A stretch of 64,000 nt of DNA from Coriaria nepalensis (lineage: Eukaryota > Streptophyta > Magnoliopsida > Cucurbitales > Coriariaceae). The notes beneath the pieces are model-generated. The model worked only from the letters and a program-made list of their open reading frames with translations, did no database searches and was not told the origin of the DNA. Below are positions 23,439 to 39,608 of this stretch, in pieces. The stretch covers positions 3,239,001-3,303,000 of the forward strand of contig CP114490.1 of assembly GCA_027186245.1 (NCBI GenBank), given 5' to 3'. The translations under genes and the position numbers were made by a program. The first letter of the stretch is position 1. Every line of letters starts with the position of its first letter.

Positions 23439-25159
23439 AATCTTTTCACTCTCTACTCTCTCTCTCTCTCTCCCTCCTCCTCTTCTTTCTCTTTCCTTTC
23501 TCTGTGTGTGATTCTGGTTTTTTTGGTTGATGGATGATGATGACGACGTGGATTTATTGACTGGCTGTTTGGTTACTGGGCGAAAAAACCAACAAGTTGG
23601 ATTGGGTTGTTATATAATTGTCTGATGTGGGGTCAAAATGTCAATTTCTTATTTGGCAATCGGCCGAAAGGAAAATCAGATTCAGTTATTGGCCCGCAAA
23701 AGAAACAAAATCGGTTATTGGCCACAGTTTATTTATCGGAAAAAAACAAAAAATTGCCTTTTTTTTTATTTTTATTTATTTTCTGACAGATATTATCGTA
23801 ACCACGTTCTCATCATTTAAATTCAATTTAATAGATATGAATAGTTGAGGGGTGAGAAAAACAAATTTTGAATTCTTGTTGGGCCGTCTTTATAATATTT
23901 GTTGACCAAGTCGGGTCAAGAAGAATGTGATCTAAAAGTACGGAATTGAAAGATTGCAAATCTTCCAAGGCAAGTAATGTTCATAAATTCAAAACGTTTT
24001 ATCCGTTTACTACCCAATCGGAATTGTTATCGTGGCTCTCCGATTGTTCGGCTCGCTTCCTAATCAATCAATGAACGCGGCGACTCATATGGAGTAGATT
24101 CCCTTATTTGTGGATAAACATTATATTCAGGCCCATGGGCCAAGCTCCTTAGTGGGCCCCAACTTTAAATTTTTTTTTTCTAATCCACTCATTGTTGCAG
24201 TTGTCTCCATCTATTTATCCACCAACATGTTTTTTCTATGAAAACGACATGTTGGAATCGATTACTACGATATACAATATTTTTATTAAAGTAAACCTAA
24301 GTGAATGTTATAAAATAATAGAGTAGCACCCCAATATAAAAACATATTATTAAATAATTCAAAAAATGTAATAAATATCACTTATATATATATATTTTTA
24401 ATTATATATATAGTAGCCCAATAGCTTAGTAGTAAGTAATGTATGTGAATTTTGTGAATGAGACAGAGAGCCTATAAACAAAGATGTGAGCAATAGTTAG
24501 GTCGATCTGATTCATTATTATTAGCATTGAATCTTAGTGGAAATTTTATAGAATGGGAAGTAAAAAGTACCACTAAGCATAATTCAATGAACAAGTTGGG
24601 TGGATTTTTATTTTATTGCAAACTAGCTTTAATTTCTCAAAAGATAATAACTTTAAATTATTACAAAAGTTCCGAATTTTTAAAAGATGATATAATAATG
24701 TATAGTAAATTTATCGATCGCACCGATATTTTTTCTTAAGAGCCGGAAATGTTGTAGAAAATCATTGTTTTCCTTTGGATTGATGTTATGGATATTAATA
24801 TGTTTATATATAACATATTTGTTTAATAATAATAATACCAAGAGTACATACTCATTTACATGTTCACGAGTAAAATGAAACTATCTTCTAAGCAAGAAAC
24901 CTAGAGATTATTACAGACCAACCTCTAAAAATAAAGGCGAAAACTTAGGGCCCAATTCGGCCTAGGGCATAGGAAGGTCGAAAAGCCCACTCTGTCCATA
25001 TACATAAAAAAACAGTCTACTAAAGAAGTCATTAACTAAAAACAAAATCCATTAAGACCATTGAAGGGCTGTCATTAAGAGTCACCTTGGGCATTTATGC
25101 AGATTCAATAGTTAAGGGCGAGCAAAAAAAATTGTACCAATCGAAACTGATGAAAAGGA
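23439..25159. other. Intergenic: bZIP leader/promoter and AT-rich spacer
   Basis: Positions 23440-23500 (GA-rich in the bZIP direction) probably form the bZIP 5' leader; such GA runs are bound by BBR/BPC proteins. The rest up to the duplicated block is AT-rich with no recognised gene. A weak RNA polymerase III A-box-like sequence near 24428-24445 was not supported by a good B box. Confidence 0.5.
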
Positions 25160-25296
25160 GACTCGTGTTTTGCATGTTTCAGCACAAAATTTTCTAGCTT
25201 TAGTTGTTACTAGAGGAAAAGGAGCACCTTGTTAACTTATAACTTCAAACTTCTTAGTGGGTCCTACTTGGTTAATGCCTTTCAGGTATTCTTATG

Positions 25297-25458
25297 CAAT
25301 GGCGGAGGCAGAGGGAACGGCAAGGGCAGGCGGCGCCCCCTCAATTTTTCAAAAATTAAATTTTTAGATTACTTTTTCAAATTTTCATTTTTGCTCACCC
25401 TAAAATTCAAATTTTCATTTTCGCCTGGCTATAAATTAAATGTCTGGTTCTGCTCCTG
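25297..25458. mobile_element. hAT-type MITE, copy A, with 8-bp target duplication
   Basis: A 162-base element flanked by identical TTCTTATG at 25289-25296 and 25459-25466. The ends are imperfect inverted repeats: CAATGGCGGAGGCAG at the left, and CAGGAGCAGAACCAG read inward from the right. CAGGGGCGGAGCCAG-like ends and 8-bp duplications are typical of plant hAT elements. No coding capacity. It lies about 390 bases past the reductase stop codon. Confidence 0.78.
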
Positions 25459-25847
25459 TTCTTATGTAACTTTCTCTTTTTACCCTTAAGAGTTTGTGCC
25501 TGTAAGAAGTAAGAAGAAGTATGGGATTCCTTGCTTAAAATAATGTAAAGTTTGGCTCTTTCACTTCAACATGATCCCTTGTGGTTGTTATGTTATTGCG
25601 AGGGGACAAAACAGAGAAGGAAAACGAAAAAGGAAAAGGAAAATGAACAGAAAAGTAAAAGAAAGATCCGTATAACAACTAAATTTCCAGGTAATAAGAT
25701 CCATCTCATATCAACCTTAACAAAGAAATGTCATACCATTTGAACTTCACTCAATGTCTCATATTCATTATGTTTACAATATAGCATGGATAATACAGTA
25801 AGATGATGTATGTTATAAGCAGCTATAACAAGATCAATCCCCCCCCG

Positions 25848-27938
<2,091 letters not shown>

Positions 27939-28023
27939 TCTTCCAAACTGCGTACTAGTCTTTGATCTTTTTGATCAGCTGTGCGTAAAGCTGTTTTAAT
28001 CCCAACAAGAATCGAGTAGTTTA

Positions 28024-28067
28024 CTGGGTAGGTACAAAGTCATCGTCTTGTTGATAAACCCAAGCGA
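28024..28067 (-). pseudogene. Relic of an older reductase exon upstream of copy A
   Basis: Read on the minus strand this matches reductase exon 6: AWVYQQDDDFVPTQ followed by a stop, against [15 protein letters not shown] in the intact gene. It lies about 90 bases before the start codon, so the leader of the present gene derives partly from a lost upstream reductase copy. In this copy the relic is cut off at GCTTGGG. Confidence 0.75.
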
Positions 28068-29011
28068 TGAAGGTGATGGTGGGGGGCTAAGGAAGCCGCC
28101 GGTTAAAGGGACGGTGACTAGGAGGAAAAAGGAAGAAGATGACGAAAACAGCGACAGGGATGATTAGCTTTGGTTCTGTCACATGTGAGTTCGATCATGA
28201 AATGATGGAAATGGTTTTTTTTTTTTTTTTAAATTTATAAATCATTAAGGTTATTTTGTTTTGTTAATTCTATGTTAATTAACATTTTATATCAAAAAAC
28301 AAATAAAAATTCCACTCTTACACTGAAAATTTTTAAGTCTTGCAATGCTACATATTTGGATCATCACAGATTATTCCATAATTTAATGTTTAACAAATTC
28401 CTAATTTAAGGAATAAAAGATGGAGTTTTAATTAATTAAATTCATATTTGGCCATGAATTTTAAAACACGTTTTGAAATGCTTAGGAGCTCGAAGCTCCA
28501 TTGATGGATTTTTTTTTTCGGCTATAGAGGTAGTAGCGGAACTATTGAGGAAGAAATTAAAAATATAATTTTTAAAATTTAAAAATATTTTTTATAATTA
28601 TTAAAAATAGAAATATTTTACTTTAGTATATCGAATTATGTTTATAGAAAATCATTTTCTCAAAACAGGTTTCAAAACGTGTTCTAAATTCCTGGCCAAA
28701 TATGAATTTAATTAATTAATTAATTACTAAGTAAGATAAGGTAATACCAATCTTTTTTGTTATGATCTATGTATTCACTTTACTCATCTTTTCTTTTTCA
28801 TATTCCCCCCGGCATGTGGAATCTTTAGTATTAGATACCTTACTTTGATACTACTAGTAAATGAAAAAGAAACACCCTTGTGAATTTTGATATACCCCTA
28901 ACTTTAGGTAGGGCATGCATGCATCTGTGCATCTGTCTATATAAGAAAGTCGTTCATGCATTAACCATGCAAATGCACAACCCCGTATGAATTGAGGTGC
29001 TGTATAATCGC
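28068..29011. other. Intergenic with a MITE; promoter of ankyrin gene
   Basis: Contains poly(T)/AT-rich stretches, the MITE described separately, and the probable promoter and leader of the ankyrin-PGG gene. A TATATAAG match lies at 28938-28945, about 70 bases before the chosen ATG. Confidence 0.5.
28430..28719. mobile_element. MITE with ~50-bp terminal inverted repeats
   Basis: The left arm 28430-28478 contains TTCATATTTGGCCATGAATT, and its reverse complement recurs in the right arm 28670-28719 with only a few differences. The arms also share AACACGTTTTGAAA. The interior is AT-rich and non-coding. Flanks are TTAATTAA-type, so the target duplication (TA, TAA or TTAA) cannot be resolved. It sits about 290 bases upstream of the ankyrin gene start codon. 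Confidence 0.8.
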
Positions 29012-31650
29012 ATGAGTTCATCGAAATCCATGGAAATACCGTGTGGAGATAAGATCAGCTTTCATAGGGCTGTGAAAACGGGAAACATTCAACATGTGCG
29101 AATGATGCGCTATCATCCTGCATTACGAGATGCAATGCACGAGCAAGACATCCAAGGTAACACTCCACTACATATCGCGGCAAGGTTAGGCCATTTGGAT
29201 TTCACTACTCTGCTTATTGAAATGGTAAAGAGCACTGGAGATATTGAAAGCCAAAGGCAAAAGAAACTCTTAGAAGTGAAGAATGCAAATGGAGACACGT
29301 TTCTTCATGAAGCTGTGAGGAATGGTCACTATAAGCTTGTGAAGACTATTGTTGCAGAGATCCCGCAATCATGTAAATGGACAAATCAGAAAAGTGAATC
29401 ACCTCTCTTCGTTGCAATTGACAATATGCATTACAGGATTGCACTTCATATAATGAACTGTCCTGGTTATGCAATAGGAGGAAGAGAGGGCATGAACGCC
29501 TTGCATGCGATTATTATTCGAACCAATGAAAGTAAGTGCCTTCTATGTGCCTTGTAGTAGTTGTACTAGTCTTGCTGCATGCCTGCATTTGATGTTTAAA
29601 AAAAAAAAAGTTTTGCTATTTAATTAGCATACATAAGGGCAGTTGAAAAAAGCTCAACTAATTAGTTCATAAATGTACTGTACATATGATGTTCTGAGTT
29701 TTCATTCTATTTTGTAGTGACTCCATATTATTATGACCCGCCATATTATTATAACCCGCTTAGAGACAAGGGTGAGAAGCTTATCACAAAAGGTAAGAAA
29801 TTAACCACTTTGATTTCTCGTACGTATTTATTATCGGTCTAGCTTGGAAAATCCTTAAATCTTCTAAGTGGCGGCTCTGTGTGTAATAAACAGATTGATA
29901 TTATAATTACTAGCTACCTAGGATTTGATCTTGTTGCCATTAATTCATGATTTGTTCAATCTTGTTAATTCTCAACTCGTAGATCATATCACGAAGCTAT
30001 TCCGGGACAACATTTCGGCAATTAAAGATGCCGATCATAATATTAAATGGACACCGCTTCATTATGCCGCATTCTTTGGCAACATGGAAGTCGTCAAACT
30101 AATTTTGGACAAGATAGGAGAACCTGTGGAGAACTCAGTACTGTACAGTGTGGACAAAGAAGGCATGTCTGCTCTTCATGTTGCATGTAAAACAGGAAAA
30201 GGTAATGTTGTGAGAGCTATTTTAGAGAAATGTCCAGAATGTTCTTATCTCTTGGACCAAAAAAAACGGACTGCTCTTCATGTTGCGGCAGAATATGGGA
30301 AACTTGGGGTGCTACGAGATCTCTTAAAATCACCCTCTTTTAGTGATCTAATTAATGCCCAAGACTGTGGTGGAAATACAGCACTGCATAAAGCCACTGC
30401 CGAGAGAAAATTTAAGTGTCTTCTGATTCTTGCAATTGACAAGAGGGTCAATAAGGTTACTGTAAACAACAAGCGCATGACAGCTCTGGACATCATTCAA
30501 TCATCTACGATTTTTTCAATCAGAGGGGTATGAAATAATATTAATACCTTGCTTTCTTGCTGCTTTTCAAGAAATAATATCACTAAGGAATATTACTATA
30601 TGATTCAAGAAATATATAGTATTACACCTAAGTTAAGTGATTAGATTATATATAGATATATCTCACATTTGTTATGTAGGTTTTCATCTATGTTTTGGGT
30701 TTTGTCTTTGTACTCTTTTCTTGATCTTTGTATCTTTTGGACGTTCTCTCTCGATCGCTATTGCCTTCTTCGTAAAATTGAACTTATCTTTCAAATACAA
30801 AAAAATTTCACATAAAGTACTTTATGATTACCCTGAACACTAGGATTTTGTCACCTGTCTATGATGCATATCTAAGATGTTCTGATAATTAAAGAAGTAT
30901 GTATTGTTGACAAATTTCTTTCAGTGCCTTTTTGAACGACTATTGGAATTTGGTTTTGCTCGATCGAGTTTGGAACGAGCAACACTGACCGGGGACACCA
31001 CTAACCCTACAATTAATAAAGAAGATAAAGGTGATCAGGAAGACATTACAAAAGTAGAAGGTGCAATAGAAGAGCGGAGGTCTACATATTTCAAAGACTT
31101 CCATGAAGTTAACTTAGTAGTAGCTTCACTGATCGCAACCGTCTCCTTCACAGCTGTGGCTCAACTTCCAGGAGCGTATGATGGGAGTGGGATGGCAAAA
31201 CTGGGAGGCAAATTGAAATTCAAAATATACATGATTGCTAATGCAATGGCTTTTCTTTTAGCAGCTTGTGTCATGTTCATCAACTTCGTGAGTCAAATGT
31301 TCATTGAGCCGTTACCGGCTTACGGACTCATTGCTGTAAGAATATCCTTACTAACGATCTCGGCTATCATATGCATGACGGTTGCGTTTCTGACAGGTAT
31401 AAGTTCAGTCCTGGAAAACCATAAGTCCCTTGATAAGGTTATTGTGGGCGTTGAAGCAATTTGCTTGCTCACTGCTGCTTCTCATATACTCATAAGACCA
31501 TTGGATAAATTTGTCATTTTTATCTTACCCAAGGTCCATAATAGATTATCTCTCCGTCACGAACGTTCTCTCAATGAAAGTTTAGAGGATAGGAAAAAGC
31601 TTTCTCCCTCGAAGAATCACAGCACAACAGGTGTGGAGGAAGAGAACTAG
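29012..31650 (+). CDS. Ankyrin repeat/PGG-domain membrane protein (ACD6/ITN1-like)
   Basis: Four exons: 29012-29531, 29718-29792, 29983-30527, 30925-31650; 621 residues, phases consistent. ACD6/ITN1-type proteins sit in the plasma membrane and act in defence, cell death and salt/ROS signalling; the exact role here is unknown. Ankyrin units include GNTPLHIAARLGHLDFTTLL, GDTFLHEAVRNGHYKLVK, TPLHYAAFFGNMEVVKLIL, MSALHVACKTGKGNVVRAIL and TALHVAAEYGKLGVLRDLL. The PGG domain starts near residue 440 (FHEVNLVVASLIATVSFTA) with the LPGAYDG signature at about 461-467. Four hydrophobic helices follow, then a polar tail. The start is the first ATG after an in-frame upstream stop. Exon 2 is a small Tyr/Pro-rich insert (YYYDPPYYYNP). 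Confidence 0.9.
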
Positions 31651-33546
31651 GAGCGGAGAGCCAGTATCTATCGCTGGAGTCTAATTACTTAAAATAAATT
31701 TAATATGCATAATACAAATAAATTCTTTGCTGGATTTGTTTCATGTTGGTGAATCTATTAAGCAATGTTGTTATCTATCCCTTTCGGGCCGGGTTTTTTT
31801 TGCGAGTTTGTATTGTTATTGCTCAATGAAATCTTCTTTTTGTGAACGGATAAGAAAAATAAAAATATGGGTATAATATTTGGACACAAATTGTTCGAAA
31901 TGCTGATCGAATTGGATTGTAATCAATTTCCAAAATTAAGTATTGTTTCAAGTAAGGATGAACATCGGTCAGATCCGTCCGATCCGAAACCCATCCAATC
32001 CCATTTCATCCAACTAAATTTGATTTGTCGGATCCGACAGATCTTACTGTTTCGGATTCGGTCAATAATAAAACACAAAAGTAATAATAAAAGGATAAAC
32101 TGTATATTTGATTGATTAATCCTTCATTCCAGTTATTGCTTCCAGGTTGGCGGGGAGTGGGTGCTGAGGTGGAAGGAGGGGAGTTGGAGCTTGGGCTCCC
32201 CTCATTCAGCATTGATTCGCCTTACCGCCCCCTCAATCATTTCATCCATTTCTTGGCTAACTTTTCCCAAATGATTCATCATATTCTCTGCATAGTCTAA
32301 ATTGATTGGACTAGGCCGGCCATGATACTTTCCTCATTTCCCCCCACCAGGGTTTCTAGCGTGGTGGTTGCCCCCCTTCCAGCCTCAGTCACGCTCGGAG
32401 TGCTTCCCTTTGCCCTTCTTCCATACACTTGCGTCTAAGGGGGTAATGGGTTTTCTGTCAATGTGTTCATACTAGGACCACCCATATAAGTTAACCCTCC
32501 AGCAGCTGCTGACTGATTCATAGCCTTATCTCTCCTTCAGAAAATAAGAACTCCCAACTAGATGAATTTTCGAGTTTGAAGACAAGTTAAATGTCCTCAC
32601 GGTCGACGTCAAATAATTGATGCACAAAATTTGGTTTCCCCTCGTCCGAACAGCAACAATATCTCCATAAAGATGGGGATCATCCTCTGCATAAGAAAAG
32701 TAAAGAAGAGCTGGGTTTGTGTTGACACACCCCTCCAGTGACTAAGTTAGCATACAAGACAAGTCAACTTCCTTAGAAAAATTATAAGTGTTTTTTAGAG
32801 AATAATAGAGTCTAACATTTTTCCACTTAGTGTTTTTATATTTATATTATTACCTCATAGGGACAAATCATGTTGCACCTTTACATGTGGCATCACCCGG
32901 TTGGCATGCAGTAGTGCTCTAGTGCTCTTTCTCAATTGCCCCCTTAATCCTAACAATATCAGGGATCAAATTTGTTCCCCACTACCAGTGTTAGGGGAGT
33001 CCTTGCTCCCTCTTACGATTTTGTTTCTAATTTTCTTCTCGTCACGATGTACCTGGCGATGACTTGGACTATCAGTTTGGCCATCAAGCCATGTGACTTT
33101 CCATTTGCCAAGCCTGACACCCTGAGTCCGAGCAGGTTGGACATCATAGTGCCGAACAGACCACGTTGGCATATCTCTTCCTCATTGGTCCCTTCTTCGC
33201 TATTTAGATAAGGTAAGTTTGGCCAGTTCTGGCAAGGTGATGTCGAGCAGACTCAACCGGACTGGCCCGCCAACATCCTACCTCCTTCCACAAATTAGCT
33301 TCGCTTTAGCTAATCTCTTCTTTTGGTCAGTGAGACCGATCAGATGGGGAAACCTCTCCCCAACAATTACTATAAAGAGAGAGGACGCAATTAACTACGA
33401 TAAATATTGAAAAATAGGATGAGAATGGATGATGATGATAATGAGTATAAATTATTTATAAGGAGAAATGATACGAGGATGAGAGATTAGTACGTAGTAC
33501 CCTGTAATGAAGCTAAGTTATAGAGTATTAGATTATTTCTTAAGAA
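31651..33546. other. Intergenic with probable LTR-element debris
   Basis: After the ankyrin 3' end there is no intact gene. The stretch 32100-33390 has the texture of degraded LTR-retrotransposon sequence and is described separately. Positions 33390-33546 are AT-rich unique sequence leading to the second duplicated block. Confidence 0.45.
32100..33390. mobile_element. Probable degenerate LTR-retrotransposon remnants
   Basis: GC-rich relative to its surroundings, with many short broken frames and no complete domain. CCTCCAGTGACTAAGTTAGC near 32732-32751 resembles a phrase common in plant Gypsy LTRs (CTCCGATG..AAGTTAG), and 32600-32620 (CACGGTCGACGTCAAATAAT) is also LTR-like. Read on the minus strand, 32520-32460 gives a short gag-like Gly/Ser peptide. 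I could not find paired LTRs, a primer-binding site or pol domains, so the class is uncertain. Confidence 0.35.
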
Positions 33547-33710
33547 GACTCGTGTTTTGCAGTTTCAGCACAAAACTTTATAGCTTTAGTTGTTACATAT
33601 ATACTAGAGGAAAAGAGAAAGAAGAAAGAAAAAAGGAACACCTTGTTGACTTATGACTTCAAACTTCTTAGTGGGTCCTACTTGGTTAATGCCTTTCAGG
33701 TATTCTTATG

Positions 33711-33868
33711 CAATGGCGGAGGCAGGGAGCGGCGAGGGCAGGCGGCGCCCCCTCAATTTTTCAAAAATTAAATTTTTAGATTACTTTTTCAATTTTTCAA
33801 TTTTGCTCACCCTAAAATTCAAATTTTCATTTTCGCCTGGCTAAATTAAATGTCTGGTTCTGCTCCTG
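33711..33868. mobile_element. hAT-type MITE, copy B
   Basis: Counterpart of the element in copy A, 158 bases, flanked by the same TTCTTATG at 33703-33710 and 33869-33876. Because the target duplication and flanks are shared with copy A, the element inserted before the block was duplicated. Confidence 0.78.
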
Positions 33869-34255
33869 TTCTTATGTAACTTTCTCTTTTACCCTTAAGA
33901 GTTTGTGCCTGTAAGAAGTAAGAACAAGTATGGGATTCCTTGCTTAAAATAATGTAAAGTTTGGCTCTTTCACTTCAACATGATCCCTTGTGGTTGTTAT
34001 GTTATTGCGAGGGGACAAAACAGAGAAGGAAAACGAAAAAGGAAAAGGAAAATGAACAGAAAAGTAAAAGAAAGATCCGTATAACAACTAAATTTCCAGG
34101 TAATAAGATCCATCTCATATCAACCTTAACAAAGAAATGTCATACCATTTGAACTTCACTCAATGTCTCATATTCATTATGTTTACAACATAGCATGGAT
34201 AATACAGTAAGATGATGTATGTTATAAGCAGCTATAACAAGATCAATCCCCCCCT

Positions 34256-36344
<2,089 letters not shown>

Positions 36345-36429
36345 TCTTCCAAACTGCATACTAGTCTTTGATCTTTTAGATCAGCTGTGGGTAAAGCTGT
36401 TTTAATCCCAATAAGAATCGAGTAGTTTA

Positions 36430-36496
36430 CTGGGTAGGTACAAAGTCATCATCTTGTTGAAAAACCCAAGGTAGAGAGAGCCGAGCAGGACAGCGT
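36430..36496 (-). pseudogene. Relic of an older reductase exon upstream of copy B
   Basis: Minus-strand reading CPARLSLPWVFQQDDDFVPTQ-stop is split here as CPARLSLPW and VFQQDDDFVPTQ; it matches [22 protein letters not shown] of the intact exon 6. This copy of the relic extends further upstream than the one before copy A. It lies 85-150 bases before the reductase start codon. Confidence 0.78.
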
Positions 36497-36498
36497 GG

Positions 36499-36513
36499 CA
36501 CGTGCTGCACGTG
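36499..36513. promoter_or_regulatory. Tandem G-boxes upstream of reductase copy B
   Basis: Two perfect CACGTG palindromes at 36499-36504 and 36508-36513, about 155 bases before the copy B start codon. G-boxes are bound by bZIP and bHLH factors and serve as ABRE cores. They lie just outside the duplicated block, so copy A lacks them. Confidence 0.55.
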
Positions 36514-37700
36514 ATTCATGCCATCCCAAAATTAATGGTTTTTGAAGTTTAAAATTATTAGATGTATAAGTATTTTTTTTATAAATATTTTTTTGTAACA
36601 TTCATATCAATTAGTTAAATATTTATATTAATTATATTTTAAAAAAATATAAATAATTTTTAGAAAATAAATATTTCACATTATATTTTTATATTTAATT
36701 TTAAATTAAATTTTATTAAGATGATTATTCAATTAAATTTATTTTAATTATATTTCATTACTTTTTTTTATAACAAAAATAATAAATAATAACATATTTT
36801 CTCTCATTAATTTAAAAAATTGAATAAAAAATTATTTTAAAAGTTATTAATTGAAGTATCGTATTAATAATATTAAATTAAATTTAAAGAATTTGATAAA
36901 GAAAGAATACTCTTTTAGTTCAAGTTTGATTTGCTCTTAATTTCAACCCTTTTTAGAGTTTGGTCATGAATGTCTCTTTTGGGTTTCTTACAATTTACCT
37001 TAAGAATGGTAGTATAGAACAAGAGTTCCACTCAAATTGAGTTTTAATTATAAAATTATTAAATATATGAGTTATAATGCTACTATATTTACATATGAGT
37101 TATTATTACAAGACTTAAAGCAATTTTCTACTTCCCATAATATTTAGCTTAAGCATGATTAATTTATGTTTAGTACTTGTAGTAGCTTTACAATTATTGG
37201 AGCTTCCAATTAAGACCCAACTTGAGAGGAGCTCTCCTCCTAGTACGGGATCCGCTGGTTCAAGAAAGCAAGTAAATCCACGATCTTGCCTTTTCTTGAT
37301 TGATGATGATCCAGTCCTCGAATTTGAATGAATCTTAAAACATCAGTTGCTGCCAGGTCTCTTCTTTGAATGATCATTGTTCTTATCTAGATCAAACCAA
37401 ACCCACTTGTCAATATTTTCAGAGACATGTTAAACCATCATCATCATCGTGGAAGCAACCTTCATTGTAAAAATTAAAAAAAAAAAAATCATATTCCTGA
37501 CGTCCATTCTATATGATCGTGGAACCAACCTTCACTTAAAGTTGGTAAAAAGTTTCTCTCTTTTTGTTTCTTGCTTATATTGACTTGTGAAAGATACAGA
37601 ATTAGTTAAGCCCTTCATAATCACCTTTGTTTTCACTGTAATTAGATAACAAGATCGATCTCTTACACAACCATATCAGCTGCTGGACATGGAAACAAAA
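36514..37700. other. Intergenic, very AT-rich
   Basis: 36540-36900 is extremely AT-rich with no coding signal. The rest is unremarkable spacer. No gene or classified repeat recognised. Confidence 0.5.
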
Positions 37701-38250
37701 TAAAGTGGAGCTAATTCGGGCAATGAATCGCTCGAAAACGAAAGAAGCTTGCATTTGGAAGCCCCCACGCTCGAAGAGTTGAGCTTCGCTTATTCGCTGA
37801 ACCTCAGAAGCTTGCATCTGGAAGAATGCGACTGCTCGGATTTGAGCATTGCTAATGTACCAAACCTCACAAACTTGTACTTGGAAAACAGCAGTGGTAA
37901 TAAATTGAACCTCAGTGATTCACCAAAACTCACAACCTTGCGTTTGGAAAGGTGTACTCCCGCGACGAAATGGAGGTTAAATTTCACAACCTTGCATTTC
38001 CGAAAATGCAAATGTAAGGATTTGATCCTTGATAACTTACCGAAGCTCACACGCTTGCTTCTGAAAGATTATGAATATGCCGACATGAACCTCGAGAATT
38101 TACCGAACCTCACGAACTTGCATTTGGAACTCTGCGAACATGACGTTATGAAGGTTCCTTTTATTTACCAAACCTCAAAAGCTTGCATTTGAAAAACTAC
38201 GAATGTAGGGTTATAAAGGTTACTGATTTACCGAACCTCATAATATATTA
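37701..38250 (+). pseudogene. Leucine-rich repeat fragment, frameshifted
   Basis: An open stretch of about seven irregular LRR units, each about 20-24 residues: LRSLHLEECDCSDLSIANVP, LTNLYLENSSGNKLNLSDSP, LTTLRLERC, LTRLLLKDYEYADMNLENLP, LTNLHLELCEHD. The frame is open upstream to a stop near 37700 with no convincing ATG. Near 38158 the LRR pattern moves to another frame (LPNLKSLHLKNYECRV) before ending. The DNA itself is repetitive (TTACCGAACCTCACGAACTTGCATTTGGAA-type units). The pattern recalls F-box/LRR or RNI-like proteins; the parent family is uncertain. Confidence 0.55.
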
Positions 38251-38668
38251 ATATATAATAGTAATTATTGATTTATAATAAATTAAATTTATTTCAAAAT
38301 TTTTAAAATAATTAAAATTATATATCTATATATAATTATATTATTTTTAGAATAATATTCTTAATTAATCTGATAATTTATTTAATTATATTTTTTTATA
38401 AAGGAGGAAGTTTCCAAATATATTATTAAAAAAAAGAAAAAAAAAAAAACCAAAAGCAACAAAACATGAGCACATTCCAAGCAACTTCATGTGACTGTAC
38501 AATTTGTACGTACCAAAAAAAGAGCACTTTCTTGGATATTTCTCACAAAGATCCAGCAAATCCTCACAAAATTATTCCAATCCTCATTTGACGCATAAAC
38601 CAACAAATCATCGATCACAACAAAACAAAAGGGCTAAAAACGCAGTATCACCTAAATCCCTTAGGCCA

Positions 38669-38703
<35 letters not shown>

Positions 38704-39608
38704 AATGGGCTAATTCGAATTAGAGTAAGTGGTAATTTGGGTTAAATGTTGGCGGTAAAAGTAACAGAATTTTAACTGTCACGACTGTTTAGACTTTAGC
38801 CCTCCCGTATATCTCTTATTTAATTTAATTTAATTTATTTCATTCCTTAAAATAAATAAATAAATAAAATAAAAAAATAAAAAAATAAAAAATGTGTGGT
38901 CCACTCCTGCCTTCCTCTCTGTTCACTCAAAATCTGAGGCCTATTTATTTGCTAACAGCTCGACTCGCTCCGCTCAACATCATTCGATCTTCTCTGTTTC
39001 TGCACTACATTTACTCTACTCTTAAGCCCATAAAAACTCTTCTCCTTCTTCTTGGATTTGCAGGTAAAACTCTCATCTAGGTGGTTTCTCTTTCTCTCAA
39101 CTCAATGCCCTTTGCATCATTAATTGTTGATGTGGAGTGTTTTTTTTTTTTTTTTCTATCAGATTATGATCTTCTATTTCAGATTTAGGGTTTATGTTTA
39201 ATGGGTCCGTTTGATTTTTTTATTTTTCCATGTTCTTGTGTAATAATTAGATAGCTCTCTGCTTCATTTGCTGCATGATATTTAACTTGCAGTTGGCTTT
39301 TTGGGAATATCCTCTTTTGTGCTTTTCAAGAAGATTCCCTTCTTTTTTTTTTCTCAAGAAAATCTTGAAGAATTCATCTTTTATTTTTTTTATTATTTTA
39401 TTTTTAGATGCCTGATAAAAGAGATGAATTAGAGCTAAATATATATATTTATGATTTTACTCGACTGTGAATCTGTTTCACAGGATAAATTTGTCTTGTT
39501 CTTTCAGACGGGTCCTGGCATAATATATATTAATGAAAATATATCATTTCTTTATAGATATAGCTTTTACCTTTTCTTTCCATAATGATATAATCCGGGT
39601 TTTCCAGA
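38251..39608. promoter_or_regulatory. GME promoter, leader and 5' UTR intron
   Basis: 38250-38450 is AT-rich, and a poly(T) run of about 27 lies near 38669-38697. From about 38890 the sequence looks like a transcribed CT-rich leader. GGATTTGCAG followed by GTAAAACTC at 39063 is a plausible donor, and TTTTCCAG at 39608 a plausible acceptor right before the ATG, giving a 5' UTR intron of about 545 bases. Confidence 0.5.

Noticed and set aside
24421..24530. Possible SINE (TAGCTTAGTAGTAAG like an A box)
   Set aside because: The best B-box candidate (GGTCGATCTGATTC) is about 80 bases away and poor; no A-tail or target duplication.
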